Shown in pieces: positions 45,739 through 56,620 of a stretch of 64,000 nucleotides of DNA (positions are counted from its first letter, which is position 1; each line of letters starts with the position of its first letter). Position numbers and translations under genes: made by a program. The notes beneath the pieces were generated by a model. It was given only the letters and a program-made list of their open reading frames with translations, had not been told where the DNA came from and ran no database searches. The DNA lies in the NCBI GenBank assembly GCA_000149265.1, contig CH002800.1, forward strand, positions 562,297 through 626,296, in the 5' to 3' direction. Source of the DNA: Ciona savignyi (Eukaryota; Chordata; Ascidiacea; Phlebobranchia; Cionidae).

Positions 45739-47709
45739 AAGGAGTAAATACCTATACAGTATACACATATCAATATGTCTAGTTTTTTCTCTGACTCAGA
45801 TTCAATACTAAGGCATTAATCCAGTAAACTAGAATTAGTTAGGACCAAAAATTACAAAACATCAGGCTATTGCAAGAGACCCAAACGTTTCTTGCAGATT
45901 TTCTGTTTACAAATATTTGTTGGAGCAAATAGATTACCGGTAATTGTTTAGTTTTTTTTATATTTGGTACTATAACTATACCATTAAATAAAATCACCCA
46001 AGACATTATTGAACCATTAAAATCCACTGAAAATTATTTACAATACGATTTCCAACCATCGGCATTCATAATAAACATAATAATTTTATTATAGTGTGCG
46101 CAAGATGATGTACAAAGCTTTAATTAAGTAATAACCAATAGATTCTCTTCAATTCAAACTCATTAATGATCATTGACTTTGCATTTATTTTGGCTCACTA
46201 GACTAATGGAACTAATACACTTCTTTAAACCAACCCCAATACATATGCAAAAAAAAACTTATATACAGTAACTACAGTCACAATGAGAAAAAAAGAAATA
46301 TACAGTAACTACAGTCACAATGAGACATTGGTCATCAATTGCAAGAGTCTTTATCACAAAAACAGGAAACGTGAATCACTCATTTACGACTTGAAACCAT
46401 GCTTTCATTTCCTGGTAGTTAAATTAGTTAAACTCGAAATACAACTACCTATATGCACTAACCACTTGCAAGAAACGCATATATTAGGGGCAAGAAGAAT
46501 CAAGGACATTGCTCCAAACCCACTTTGGTTTGTCGGTTGTACTAACATTTTTGAACTTTTTTTTAAAATACAATACGTTGTAGTAGGTTAGCCATTTGAC
46601 TATGAGCAGTTATATGATGATAACAGTGCTAAATTCTGCACTGCACGGATTTACCTACAAATTATCTCACGATAACCGTGTATCAGTTTTTTAATATAAA
46701 ATATCCCACCGATATATAAACGAAATCCAACAAAATAAAGTAACAAACAGTTTTAATCACTGTCTTTTTTTAAACGGGGGCATTAAATATTAGTATCACC
46801 GTTATGTAAGCTTATGTTAAACACTGTAACGCAGTTTTTATTTATACGTAGTAACTGTATGTGTACATTTATATAACCATGAAGTGGCATTTTTCACATA
46901 GCAATGCTCACTGGTTAGAAAGCATGTTACAGACAATTTTTGTAATGTAGGTTATAAATGTAGCCTACCGATAGTCCAAATTTTCAGAATTTAAGCTATA
47001 TGGGTCATTCCATTATATTTTTAACAGCCCGTACATCGTACCTCTCAGATTTTGCTAAGATTTTCAGACAATGTACCTACACCTAGAAAAATGATTAGGA
47101 CAAAATTTGAGGTCGCAACCCCTAGCGGTTCAAAAGTTACGGCAAGATGAAAAACCGGCCACACGAGGGCTTATTGTTGGTGAGCACACCTACTTACAAC
47201 ATTTAATTGTCGATATCTCAAAAAGTAAACTATGTGGAAAGCTGAAAATTTGTATTAAGGTATTTAAAGGTATGAGGAAGCTGAATTTCACATCCAATTT
47301 ATCTTTAGGGCATTATAAAATAGTCAAAATCAGGTTTTAAAATTATTTCGACCACCCCGACGCTAGAAGGGGTAGCTCCTGTATGCAAGACCGTTTTGAG
47401 ATGCAACCTTTTTTAAAAGTGAGAAGAAGCTTAAATCTTTAATCAGTTTAAAAATTAGCTTTGCCAACTTTGAAATGCGTTTTTGAGACCAAATTTCCCA
47501 AGTGCACATTTTTCGCCCCCCCCAAAAATGTGTTTTGATAAATAAATTATGGTTTTGTACAGTCTAAAGTATCAGAGCAGCCCTAATACCCCTTTATTAA
47601 AAGTAAATTATGTGTGACATTGTTGGTAGAATTTAACACTACATATACCAGTACTAAAAGCAATGGTACAGTCATCATGGTTTAAAGCTGTTTTATGTAG
47701 CTTCCGATT

Positions 47710-47973
47710 TTAAAACTTTTCTGCAATGATTTGTATTTCTTCTTTAGAAACTTTATAGTTTCTGCCAGTTGTAGTTGATGGTGGTGTTATAATGCTAAGA
47801 ATTTGTTGTTTGGGTACCCAGCAAATGTCATCCTTTTGTGGCCAATAAAAAGTGTTAGAAGGTCCATGTGGATGCAAAAACTTGATGTTAACATCTTCAT
47901 TGCCTTTGTCCAACTCTTGTACAAGACCAATCCACCAGCAGTTGTCATAGCGGCATGCTATATAATCCATCAC
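47710..47973 (-). pseudogene. Inverted copy of the transposase 3' end, in the left arm
   Basis: An ORF of 87 codons nearly identical to the C-terminal 88 codons of 48952-49362 (for example DICWVPKQQILSIITPP versus DICWVPKQRILSIITPP). It is a by-product of the long inverted repeat and has no promoter or N-terminal part of its own. Confidence 0.8.
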
Positions 47974-48039
47974 TTAGACTTCTGGAACAGCTTCATTGTC
48001 AAAAAATGAGTAGGTTCCAGTGCATGCACTGCATGCATT

Positions 48040-49362
48040 GATGACAAATCTTACAAGGAGTACATGGCCATGATTGTGTGCACTGTGGAATCAAGAATGT
48101 GCATGATCCATCGGTGTCCAAACTGCCCGGGCTTTGAAGTTTTACGTTAATATCTTTATGATTTGTACGAGGATTACGAAGAAGAGGACTTAATTACTTA
48201 CCAACAGTGGAACTCAAAAGAATGGTCAATACTAGTGGACCATTCTGCTAACGTTCATGATTTTATAAATCTTCTCGCCAATTCTATTGACGGGTTGACA
48301 GTGCACTTTTACATTGCTAAGTGCCAGGGAAAGAATTTAAAACAAAGAAAATAAAATTTACCTGAAAACCATTTAATTGTCCTTACTGATTTTGCAGAAA
48401 ATTATAAATTCACAGTACAGGATGAAATTCAAAGTTTTCATTGGAACACCAGCCAATGTACAATACACCCAGTTGTTGTATATTACAAGGAGGGTGAACA
48501 TCTCCACTCTCACTCATTTTGTTTTATATCAGACGACCTTAATCATGATACTGGTTTTGTGTATGAGCTGCAATTAAGCAACTGGTCTCCCTGATCCAAA
48601 TCAAATACACAAATATCCAGAAAATTGAGTACTTCTCTGATGGATGTGCAGGACAATATAAAAACTACAAGAACATTTTAAATCTTTGTTTCCACTCTTC
48701 CGATTTTAAAGTTGATGCTGATTGGTCTTTTTTGCTACTTCGCATGGAAAATCTCCATGTGACGGTATTGGAGGAACTGTTAAGCGGCTGTTGCCCATGC
48801 AAGCCTGCAAGTAAAAACTGGCAGTACGCCAATTCTTACCGCTGCTGCAGTTTTTAAGTACTGTAACGAAAATATCAAAGGAATAACGTTCAATTTTATC
48901 CCTAAACACTCGTTAGTACAGACAAGAACACTTCTAGAGCAGCGCTATGCTATGGGGCAAAAAATCAAAGGCACAAGAAGTTTTCACTATTTTGTTCCAA
49001 TGGCTCTTAACCGTGTGGGTTACAAACAAGTTAGTGAAGATAAAGAATTAACTGGAACCTACTCATTTTTTGACAATAAAGCTGTTCCAGAAGTCAAAGT
49101 GATGGAATATATGGCATGCCGCTATGACAACTTCTGGTGGATTGGTCTTGTACAAGAGTTGGACAAAGGCAATGAAGATGTTAACATCAAGTTTTTGCAT
49201 CATCATGGACCTTCTAACACTTTTTATTGGCCACGAAAGGATGACATTTGCTGGGTACCCAAACAACGAATTCTTAGCATTATAACACCACCATCAACTA
49301 CAACTGGCAGAAACTATAAAGTTTCTGAAGAAGAAATACAAATCATTGCAGAAAAGTTTTAA
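48040..49362 (+). pseudogene. Decayed transposase-like gene of the 47-50 kb element
   Basis: Read across frames, the product has a Cys cluster (CMIHRCPNCPG), then SILVDHSANVHDFI, VLTDFAENYKFTVQDEIQSF, IEYFSDGCAGQYKNYKN, and a Gly-rich segment ending in CDGIGGTVKR. It ends in an intact 136-codon ORF (48952-49362) with WWIGLVQELDKG and a PSTTTGRNYKV motif. The Asp residues in TDFAENY and FSDG look like part of a DDE-type catalytic set, but that is inference. I have seen this motif order in uncharacterised transposon proteins of cnidarians and other animals. Breaks: a stop after 48351, a stop near 48592, a frameshift in the T run near 48728 and a further stop near 48817. The last 88 codons are duplicated in reverse at 47973-47710. 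Confidence 0.7.
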
Positions 49363-50592
49363 AATCGGAAGCTACATAAAACAGCTTTAAACCATGATGA
49401 CTGTACCATTGCTTTTAGTACTGGTATATGTAGTGTTAAATTGTACCAACATTGTCACACATAATTTACTTTTTGTGATAGTTAAAAACAGTCCGGTGTT
49501 GTGTGTGTTGTTTACAAAATAAAATACTTTCTGTAAAATGTTCATCAGGTTTGCCTCAGTTTTGTATGGAAATTGAATAAATTGGGAAACAGTGTGGTCC
49601 CAACAAGTTGTTTTAAAGTTAAAATTTCAAGTTTTGTACATATAGGAAGTAAATAAAAGGGTATTAGGCTGCTCTGATACTTTAGACTGTACAAAACCAT
49701 AATTTATTTATCAAAACACATTTTTTGGGGGGGCGAAAAATGTGCACTTGGGAAATTTGGTCTCAAAAACGCATTTCAAAGTTGGCAAAGCTAATTTTAG
49801 AACTGATTAAACATTTAAGCTTCTTCTAACTTTTAAAAAAAGTTGCATCTCAAAACGGTCTTGCATACAGGAGCTACCCCCTCTAGCGTCGTGGTGGGTC
49901 GAAATAATTTTTAAACCTGATTTTAACTATTTTATAATGCCCTAAAGATAAATTGGATGTGAAATTTAGCTTCCTCATACCTTTAAATACCTTAATACAA
50001 ATTTTCAGCTTTCCAAATAGTTTACTTTTTGAGATATCGACAATTAAAAGTTGTAAGTAGGTGTGCTCACCAACAATAAGCCCTCGTGTGGCCGGTTTTT
50101 CATCCTGCCGTAACTTTTGAACCGCTAGGAGTTGCGACCTCAAATTTTGTCCTAATCATTTTTCTAGGTGTAGGTACATTGTCTGAAAATCTTAACAAAA
50201 TCTGAGAGGTACGATGTACTTTTCAACTTTTTTTTGCTCAATTATAATGGAATGACCCATATACACGTTAGAGAATGCTAATTCTACGTTATATAAGCAC
50301 AAAATAGCATTGTAAAATAATAAAAAAATACGTTGGTAACTGGGTCTAAAGCAGAAGCTAAAGCAACAGTCGACAAAACGCGTGTTACACTGAGCAATCT
50401 TAAACCGCTTGATATGTTAAATTTTAAGTAAACAAAACATTAAAGTGATAGAATTCACCAATTTTTATTATTTTTTAAATAGATAACATGCAACAATATA
50501 CATTAGGTTACTAAAAGTGCAAGAAAAAAATCGTTACCTTGATACAGTCTCCAAGGATACCGTGGCTATGGCGTTTCTGTTTCGAGGCAACT

Positions 50593-50607
50593 GTTGCCCG
50601 ACGTAAC
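50593..50607. promoter_or_regulatory. Candidate X-box upstream of CFAP119
   Basis: GTTGCCCGACGTAAC matches GTNRCC, 3-bp spacer, then CGTAAC against RGYAAC (one mismatch). It sits in a small GC-richer patch about 1.2 kb before the CFAP119 start codon. A second half-site-like GGCAAC lies directly before it. CFAP119 is an axonemal gene, the usual kind of RFX target, but the distance and mismatch make this tentative. Confidence 0.35.
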
Positions 50608-51800
50608 GGTGATATTCATCCGCGCAGGAAATTTAAATATAATCTAAATTTATTACCTTTTACCAACCCCATTTACGCTATAAATTTAATTATTATAAAA
50701 TTTCAGTTACATATTGCTTTAATTATGCTATTTATGTTTGTTATTGTAAAATACATGTTTTGAACCATTCTGTATCCTTCCGCCAAATTATAAAATGGCG
50801 GCTGTTTCCATACCAACCCAGTCAAGCCATAAGGCCGTTAGCTAATCGTGCTTTGACGGTTCGACGGGCTTTAGTTGACAGTGCTTAAATAAAACTTGCT
50901 AAATTTACAGCCCATAATGAGTAAAATTTAGAACCGATAACAATGTATTGGCCATCCTAGTTCGTGTAATGATCGATGTGTTTTATATTTGAAAGTCAAT
51001 ATTTTATAGTCTTACCGGAAGCCTACAGAGAGGATCGAACATATGTTTGCTATTTTTATAGAGACTATGCATAAGGGAGTTATCACACAAGCAATCGTCG
51101 GATTGCGACAGACCTACCGTTGGGTTACGAGTAGGAAAGTTTAGTTATATACTGTTACCTCCGAAGGTACATAGTAAAGTGTTGTTTGATCCCGTATTCT
51201 ATTCTGATCAATTATTGTTTGCTTTGTTGTGGTTATTAATATACACTTTCGTTACCCAGCAGCGTTTTGATCACAATCCTTGCCAATATCCATATATTGA
51301 TGTTTATTTTCTGGCCAGGAAAACGGAGCCGTTCATCAGAATACCACACGCCAACATTTAATTTCCATTAGAATACCGCATGACGACTGTACTGTTAGAG
51401 GCGCACGCTCCTGGTAGTATGTTTGGATCAGTATTGGCGTGTCAACCAAAAGATTGTCTGACCCACCACTGGCTGGTTAGTTATGATCTTGTCAGGGGCA
51501 CTAAACGGACATAGCTTGTTTTTTTAATAAACTGGACAAAACTTCTTCATTACATAGCACTCAATCACTACAATAGGTTTGGCAAACTATTAACCCGCAC
51601 TCATTATGCTAACAATTAAAGGCAGCGCCATTTGATTCGAATGCTTAGAAATTCATGCAGATTCGTAGTGGAGAACCAATCCAGTACGACCGCTATGCTC
51701 TACAACTAACCCCAAACCAATACCTATTTAACGCAGGTTTTGCTAAATCGTGATGTCACAAGCTTGTTAAAAAAGTAGGAATAACGTAAGACGCTATAAC

Positions 51801-52658
51801 ATGGAGAAACCTGCTATAAATATACCTTCGGTTCCCAAACCAAAGCTCTGCGTTTGGTCGGATTTAAACGTACACAATATGGACGAGTTGACAAATTGTA
51901 CCAGTGCTTCCGAAACCCGTAAGCTGCTCGCTAATATATTCAACATCGGCAATAACCCTCGCGGAAACATTTTACTGGACTTGTACATGAACGCACTGAA
52001 ATTTTCAAAAACTCAGAACTTCAGTAAAGAACAGTCTTCAGCATACTTTTCTATCGTGAAAAAGACGCACGAGATTTGCGTGTCGACGCCTTTTGGCAAT
52101 TTAGAAGACTGTTTTCAGTATTTCCGAGAGCTGGTTCTTACTCACGGTGTACATCGTCCGCCGTGGAGCCTTGAAATATTTAACACCGCTCAAATCGCAG
52201 CGGTGACAACCCAAATCGTTGACACGTATTTTAGACACTTTAAAATGTATAAGTACACGTTCACGCCTAAGGTACGACTCGATTTAACACTTCAGTACGA
52301 CGGATTACCGCCCACGCCACCACCGGAAGAGGAGACGTTACCGCAAGAGGAAGAACAGGAGACAGCAACGCAAGGAGAGTCGCCTCTCTCTGCTGAGGTC
52401 GTACAGACCGGCAAAGAAGACAGTCCCCCAGAAGTGCCGAAACCGGTGGATGAGAATTTAAGCGAACTTGAAAGTATAGTCCGAAAAGCTGTGAGCTTAC
52501 AATTAAAACAAATGCATGCAAACGTGGACCGGCAACTGGAAGATACGGACAAAGTAATCACGGAAAAAATTCAGACCTTGGAAGGAGGTCAGGGCACTCC
52601 TAAGGGTCGTAAATCCAAGTCACCCAAAGGAAGTCCAAAAGGAAAGAGAAAAACCTAG
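51801..52658 (+). CDS. CFAP119: Cilia and flagella associated protein 119 (C1a-32 / CCDC189 family), single exon
   Basis: A 285-residue intronless ORF. The family is a subunit of the C1a projection of the axonemal central pair. The CLAMP (C1a-32) region spans roughly residues 45-150, with ILLDLYMNALKFSKTQNFS, EQSSAYFSIVKKTHEICV and HRPPWSLEIFN. A Pro/Glu-rich linker (about 170-220) follows, then a short predicted helix (SELESIVRKAVSLQLKQMHA) and a Lys/Ser-rich tail (GRKSKSPKGSPKGKRKT). The start ATG (ACATGGAG) is the first in the ORF. AATAAA lies at 52711, 53 bp after the stop. The DPH5 gene converges on it with 126 bp between stop codons. Family assignment rests on motif similarity from memory; the open frame and codon use leave little doubt that it is a gene. 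Confidence 0.8.
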   Translation: MEKPAINIPSVPKPKLCVWSDLNVHNMDELTNCTSASETRKLLANIFNIGNNPRGNILLDLYMNALKFSKTQNFSKEQSSAYFSIVKKTHEICVSTPFGNLEDCFQYFRELVLTHGVHRPPWSLEIFNTAQIAAVTTQIVDTYFRHFKMYKYTFTPKVRLDLTLQYDGLPPTPPPEEETLPQEEEQETATQGESPLSAEVVQTGKEDSPPEVPKPVDENLSELESIVRKAVSLQLKQMHANVDRQLEDTDKVITEKIQTLEGGQGTPKGRKSKSPKGSPKGKRKT

Positions 52659-52710
52659 TACTACGTATGTTTTTATTCCAAAACCTGCATTTTAAGTTTA
52701 TTATTATTTT

Positions 52711-52716
52711 AATAAA
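52711..52716 (+). terminator. AATAAA poly(A) signal of CFAP119
   Basis: AATAAA in 'ttttaataaagctatt', 53 bp after the CFAP119 stop. Minus-strand AATAAA signals for DPH5 lie just past its stop (reverse complement at about 52777-52782) and further on near 52697, so the two mature 3' ends probably overlap. Confidence 0.65.
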
Positions 52717-52784
52717 GCTATTTTCTACAAATTCCAATTTGTATGAATGATCTACTACACTGCAGGTCCAGGTTACGCGATTTA

Positions 52785-55700
52785 TTAGGTTTTAGGATAA
52801 AATTGCTTTAAAAAATCTAATTCCATAGGATGTAATGTTCCAGTAATGATTAAAGAGTGCAGAGTTGGCCCCAGTTCGCAGTTTACCAGTTCCTTTAATG
52901 GAGCTGCAACTATTTTTTGTTCATCTGAACCAACGGCAGCTAGCGATACACACATGGTCTCTTTGGTCAAACCTGAAAGAATATTTAAAAACATCAGATG
53001 AAATTTTCAGTTTTTTTCCCCTGTGAATGGAAAAGCACAAGGGACGTTATTACACTCACTTATTATCACCTTCCCCCCCCCCTGTTGAGTTACCGAAGCT
53101 ATTGCCTTGTGTATGTATATACTTTAGAATTTTGGTACGACCCATTAATCTGTTTGGTGTTTCCTCTATGTGTCTTACATAATGACTGACTAGATAGCGA
53201 TCCTACAACCTTTCTGTTAAAATGCGATAAACCAAGCTACTGGCCAGATGAAAAAAAACTTGGGGCATTTAACAAACATTTGCCCAGAAGATTATGGATA
53301 GGATAGGATATTCATCTTTGTCCCCGTGAATGGGGAAAACCAAGGGGATTAACACATGGGCAAACGTCAGATCACCTCAAGCCAACCGTCGGGTTACCGG
53401 AGCTAGTGCAGTGTGTTGTATATGATAGACACGTTCCTTCAATTTGGTAGAACCCATTAATCCGCTGGGTTCAGGCAATGTCCGTAAAGTGCCTTGCCCA
53501 AGGACACAACCGACTAGCTAATGACCAGTTTTGCATGAAAATTTTTGCATGTTTCGATTGAAAGGCAACGCGCACCGTTAGACCAACGTGCCGGACGAAG
53601 TTATGGGATTCTACTAAATTGAAGGAACATGTAAATCATACACAACACACTACAATAGCTCCAGTAACCCGACGGTAGGCTCGAGGTGATCTGACGATTG
53701 CCCGTGTGTTAACCCCCTTGGTTTTCCCACTCACTGGGATAAACATAAATACCCTATCCTACTACCTGTGCACTTAAAACGTACGGGGTGTATAAAAACA
53801 ATAAATCAAAACCCCATTGCAGGATAATTCAAAACTGACCTGTTTCAGAATTTTTACTCTCAATCGCTTCTAGCAACTGTGAACACGCAAGATTACTAGT
53901 CATGTATCGAGGTGGCTCAAATACTTTGCGGCCTCTGAAATTAGGGTGATAATTTTAAGATAGAAAAAATCTAAAATAACAAAAACTTTCAATAAGAAAA
54001 AAATATTTGCATAAAGGGCCAACATTTTGGGCACATTACATGTGGCATTTTTAGTTAAATTAGTAGATTAGTTTAATACTACGGTTTTAAAGATTTAAAA
54101 CACCCAGTTATGCAAAAAATAATATTGTAATAACAGTACCGGTACTATAATACAACTTGTTCATACATTTTCTCACCTCATTAAATTTTCTATTGATTGT
54201 TCTTTTACTTTGATGTCAAGCAGACACAGAGTGTGCATTCCTCTTTTTAAATTCTCATCAATTTTGTCACAAAAACTAGTTGGTTTCCATGTGTCAGTCC
54301 AAAATACGATTGAAATTGTCTCTCCAAAGTTGTATAGCTACTTAATAAATAAAATTATTTATCACAAACTCATAAATACGGAAAAAATTACTACAAGCGA
54401 TTAGGAAAATAACCAATTTTAAAATTCAAATAATTACCCACCGAGTATACCAAAACACTTAGAGAATTAAGTATTCATAACGATAGAGTATTCATGCGAA
54501 TGGAAACTGCAAGGGACATTAATATCATTATCAAATGGCAGTGTGTTGTTGGCTGTATGATTTAAAGGTTGCTAATGTTTTAGTTTAACCTATTAATTCA
54601 CTGGGATTTTAGCGATTGCCTTGTACAAGGACACAAGCAACCAGTAAGCAGCTTGTTTTACTTGATCGCTTGACAAAGATCAATTGCCGTTTGGTGGATG
54701 ACCAGTCATGTGCACACACACACTGTACAGAAATCAACACATTGTGTCTGTGTGGTTCCAATTGTCCAAGAGCTTTTAGAGTCATGAACATTTTATATTT
54801 TGACACTAGAACTAGGATAGGATAGGATAGGATATTCATGTTTATCCCCGTGAATGGGAAAACCAAGGGGGTTAACACACGAGCAATCGTCAGATCGCCT
54901 CGCGCCCACCGTCGGGTTACCAGAGGTATTGCAGTGTGTTGTATATGATAGACACGTTCCTTCAATTTGGTAGAACCCATTAATCCGCTGGGTGCAGGCA
55001 ACTAGAACCATATAGTGATATAGACTGCCTTACCGCCATTTTCCAAGTTTGTAATTTTAGCATACATTTAAAGTTTGTATTTTGAGGAAAAAACTCTCCA
55101 AAACAAATTGATCAATATCATTCCCATTTTAGGAAAAAAATATCCTTAACAAACTATCTACTATCCCAAATCACTGTTAAAACAAGTACCTGAAGCCCAC
55201 AACACCCCACAGCATTCATTATGGATGCATTGTGTATTACTCTGTATGGAATGTCTTGTTCAACTGCCCGAAGGACTAAATCACTGTGTGTGGTTGCCCT
55301 GCAAAACAAAAACGTAAATATTTTTGCAGGAAACTTGTTTTTTTCCCAGGGCTTACTAAAAACGGTTAAAAGGTCATTGAATCGAAACCAACTGCTGGCT
55401 AACTAACTGTGTAGGTAAAGCATTAAGTGAAAGTTGCCTAAACATTGTGGATTATTTGGGGGAACTTAATCAAAATTTTAGAAAAAATGCGGTACCAATA
55501 GCCCTGGTAACCGAATATTACGAAAGAAATATTCTGACAAACTACCATATCCCCCTTTGCATTTTCTCATCCTTGGATATTAACAGAATAATCCTATTCT
55601 ATCTCATACTATATATATTTATCAAACGATTAAACTTACCCAAATGGATCTCCAACAACTAGAAATGCAACATCGGATTTCTTAGCATCGCGTAAAAGTT

Positions 55701-56334
55701 CTTCGGAGTTCTGTTCGACCATATCCCGATCTGCCAGTATGATAGAACGACCATAATATTCCTCCTGTTATAACGACATTGTTTACAATTTAGTTTCAAG
55801 TAAATTGTCCAAAACACTACTTTAAAATATAACGAAGCAGTTGAGCATAAGCAATATTTTAATAACAACATTACAAAGTCTTTTTAAATATATAATTTTT
55901 ATTCATATTTTCTTTTCACGCCAATATTGTTAACCGTTATTGTAAACATTTTTGTTGAACCTTAAATTTTAATATATAACCAATGAAATTTAAAACACAT
56001 CATCATTATATTGTTACCTATTTCACCCATTTATTTTTTATGCACTAATAAGGTAATTTAAACGAACAAAAATGTTATAAATCTAGTCTAATATAAAAAA
56101 GAAATATAACTGTGTAAACTAGTACTACTACAACCTGTGGAAAAAAGACAAAACTAAAAAGAAATATACCACATTTTTAAGCGTCAAAATTTATACCAAT
56201 GCTTCTTTTCCGCAAGTCAGTATTGACGTATACGCTTCAAGATAAACACGTTGTGCAGATTTAATTGCATTTAAACCTTTAACTGTTACATCCTCTGGGT
56301 TTCCCAACCCAAGACCAATTAGATAAAACACCAT
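52785..56334 (-). CDS. DPH5: Diphthine methyl ester synthase (diphthamide biosynthesis methyltransferase), complete
   Basis: DPH5 uses S-adenosylmethionine to tetramethylate the modified histidine of elongation factor 2, an intermediate step in diphthamide synthesis, in the cytosol. Exons on the minus strand: 56334-56197, 55764-55640, 55298-55190, 54337-54177, 53934-53840 and 52972-52785. All have GT/AG borders and matching phase, giving 271 residues (vertebrate DPH5 is about 285). Signature motifs: [15 protein letters not shown] at residues 7-21 (cofactor loop), [74 protein letters not shown] and the C-terminal [18 protein letters not shown]. No key motif is missing. It lies 286 bp behind MRPS7 on the same strand. 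Its last intron carries SINE copies. Confidence 0.96.
53297..53596 (-). repeat. SINE family B, full length, in DPH5 intron
   Basis: It runs from 'ataggataggatattcatc' through 'cccaaggacacaaccgacta' to a head complement interrupted by a short duplication ('ttgcatgaaaatttttgcat'). It lies next to an oppositely oriented copy at 53601. Confidence 0.8.
53601..53762 (+). repeat. SINE family B, 3' half, in DPH5 intron
   Basis: It begins at 'ttatgggattctactaaatt' and contains 'gaggtgatctgacgattgcc' and the tail 'aaataccctatcc'. With the minus copy at 53297-53596 it forms a head-to-head inverted pair. Confidence 0.75.
54816..54999 (-). repeat. SINE family B, truncated, in DPH5 intron
   Basis: Four tail units (ggata repeats), 'cccgtgaatgggaaaacc', 'cgagcaatcgtcagatcgcc', then ends at 'aatccgctgggtgcaggca' without the tRNA-like head. 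Confidence 0.8.
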
Positions 56335-56620
56335 GTGGTAAAATATGACAATTGACCTAAAAATGTGTCAATCTGAAACAAGTAGTTTTAAAAAAGCTGC
56401 AAGATACATTTATACCTTTATAATATATAGAAGAATTATTTTACAGCATGTGATGTTGTTTAATCTGAAATAACTTAACCCAACTTTTCACAAAATGATT
56501 GAAAATAATGCTTTTGCAAATAAATTACAGTACATTTAAGAAATTGTCATTAACAAATTGTTGCATCTGTAATGTAAAAAAAACACACACAAAATGCTAA
56601 ACAACATAGAGAAATTTGAT
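56335..56620 (-). other. MRPS7-DPH5 spacer with acceptor-like sites and no AATAAA
   Basis: The 286 bp between the MRPS7 stop and the DPH5 ATG contain no AATAAA on the minus strand. A strong acceptor-like TTGTTTCAG ends at 56373, 38 bp before the DPH5 ATG, and a weaker one (CATTTTTAG) ends at 56357. This could be a 5' UTR intron or a spliced-leader acceptor of a short operon. Confidence 0.4.

Larger units (their letters stand above)
43055..46996. other. Gene-free interval between RFX and the transposon
   Basis: No exon with protein signature was found on either strand. A GC-richer segment at about 43260-43520 lies upstream of the distal RFX first exon and could hold its promoter. The rest is AT-rich with two SINE family B copies (44193-44494 and 45427-45738). 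A direct repeat of 'atatacagtaactacagtc' lies at 46260-46320. The 102-codon ORF at 46283-46591 shows no recognisable features. Confidence 0.5.
47001..50259. mobile_element. Foldback-like DNA transposon, 3.26 kb, with about 1-kb terminal inverted repeats
   Basis: It begins TGGGTCATTCCATTATA and ends TATAATGGAATGACCCA, with TATA on both sides (46997-47000, 50260-50263) as the likely 4-bp (or TA) target duplication. The left arm (47001-48020) matches the reverse complement of the right arm (49051-50259) at high identity, and both contain the 3' end of the same transposase-like gene. The right arm is about 190 bp longer (extra sequence at about 49465-49660). The centre (48021-49050) carries the rest of the gene. 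I cannot name the superfamily with certainty. Confidence 0.85.

Noticed and set aside
46283-46591. 102-codon plus ORF
   Set aside because: AT-rich, no domain, no splice support, and it begins in a local direct repeat.
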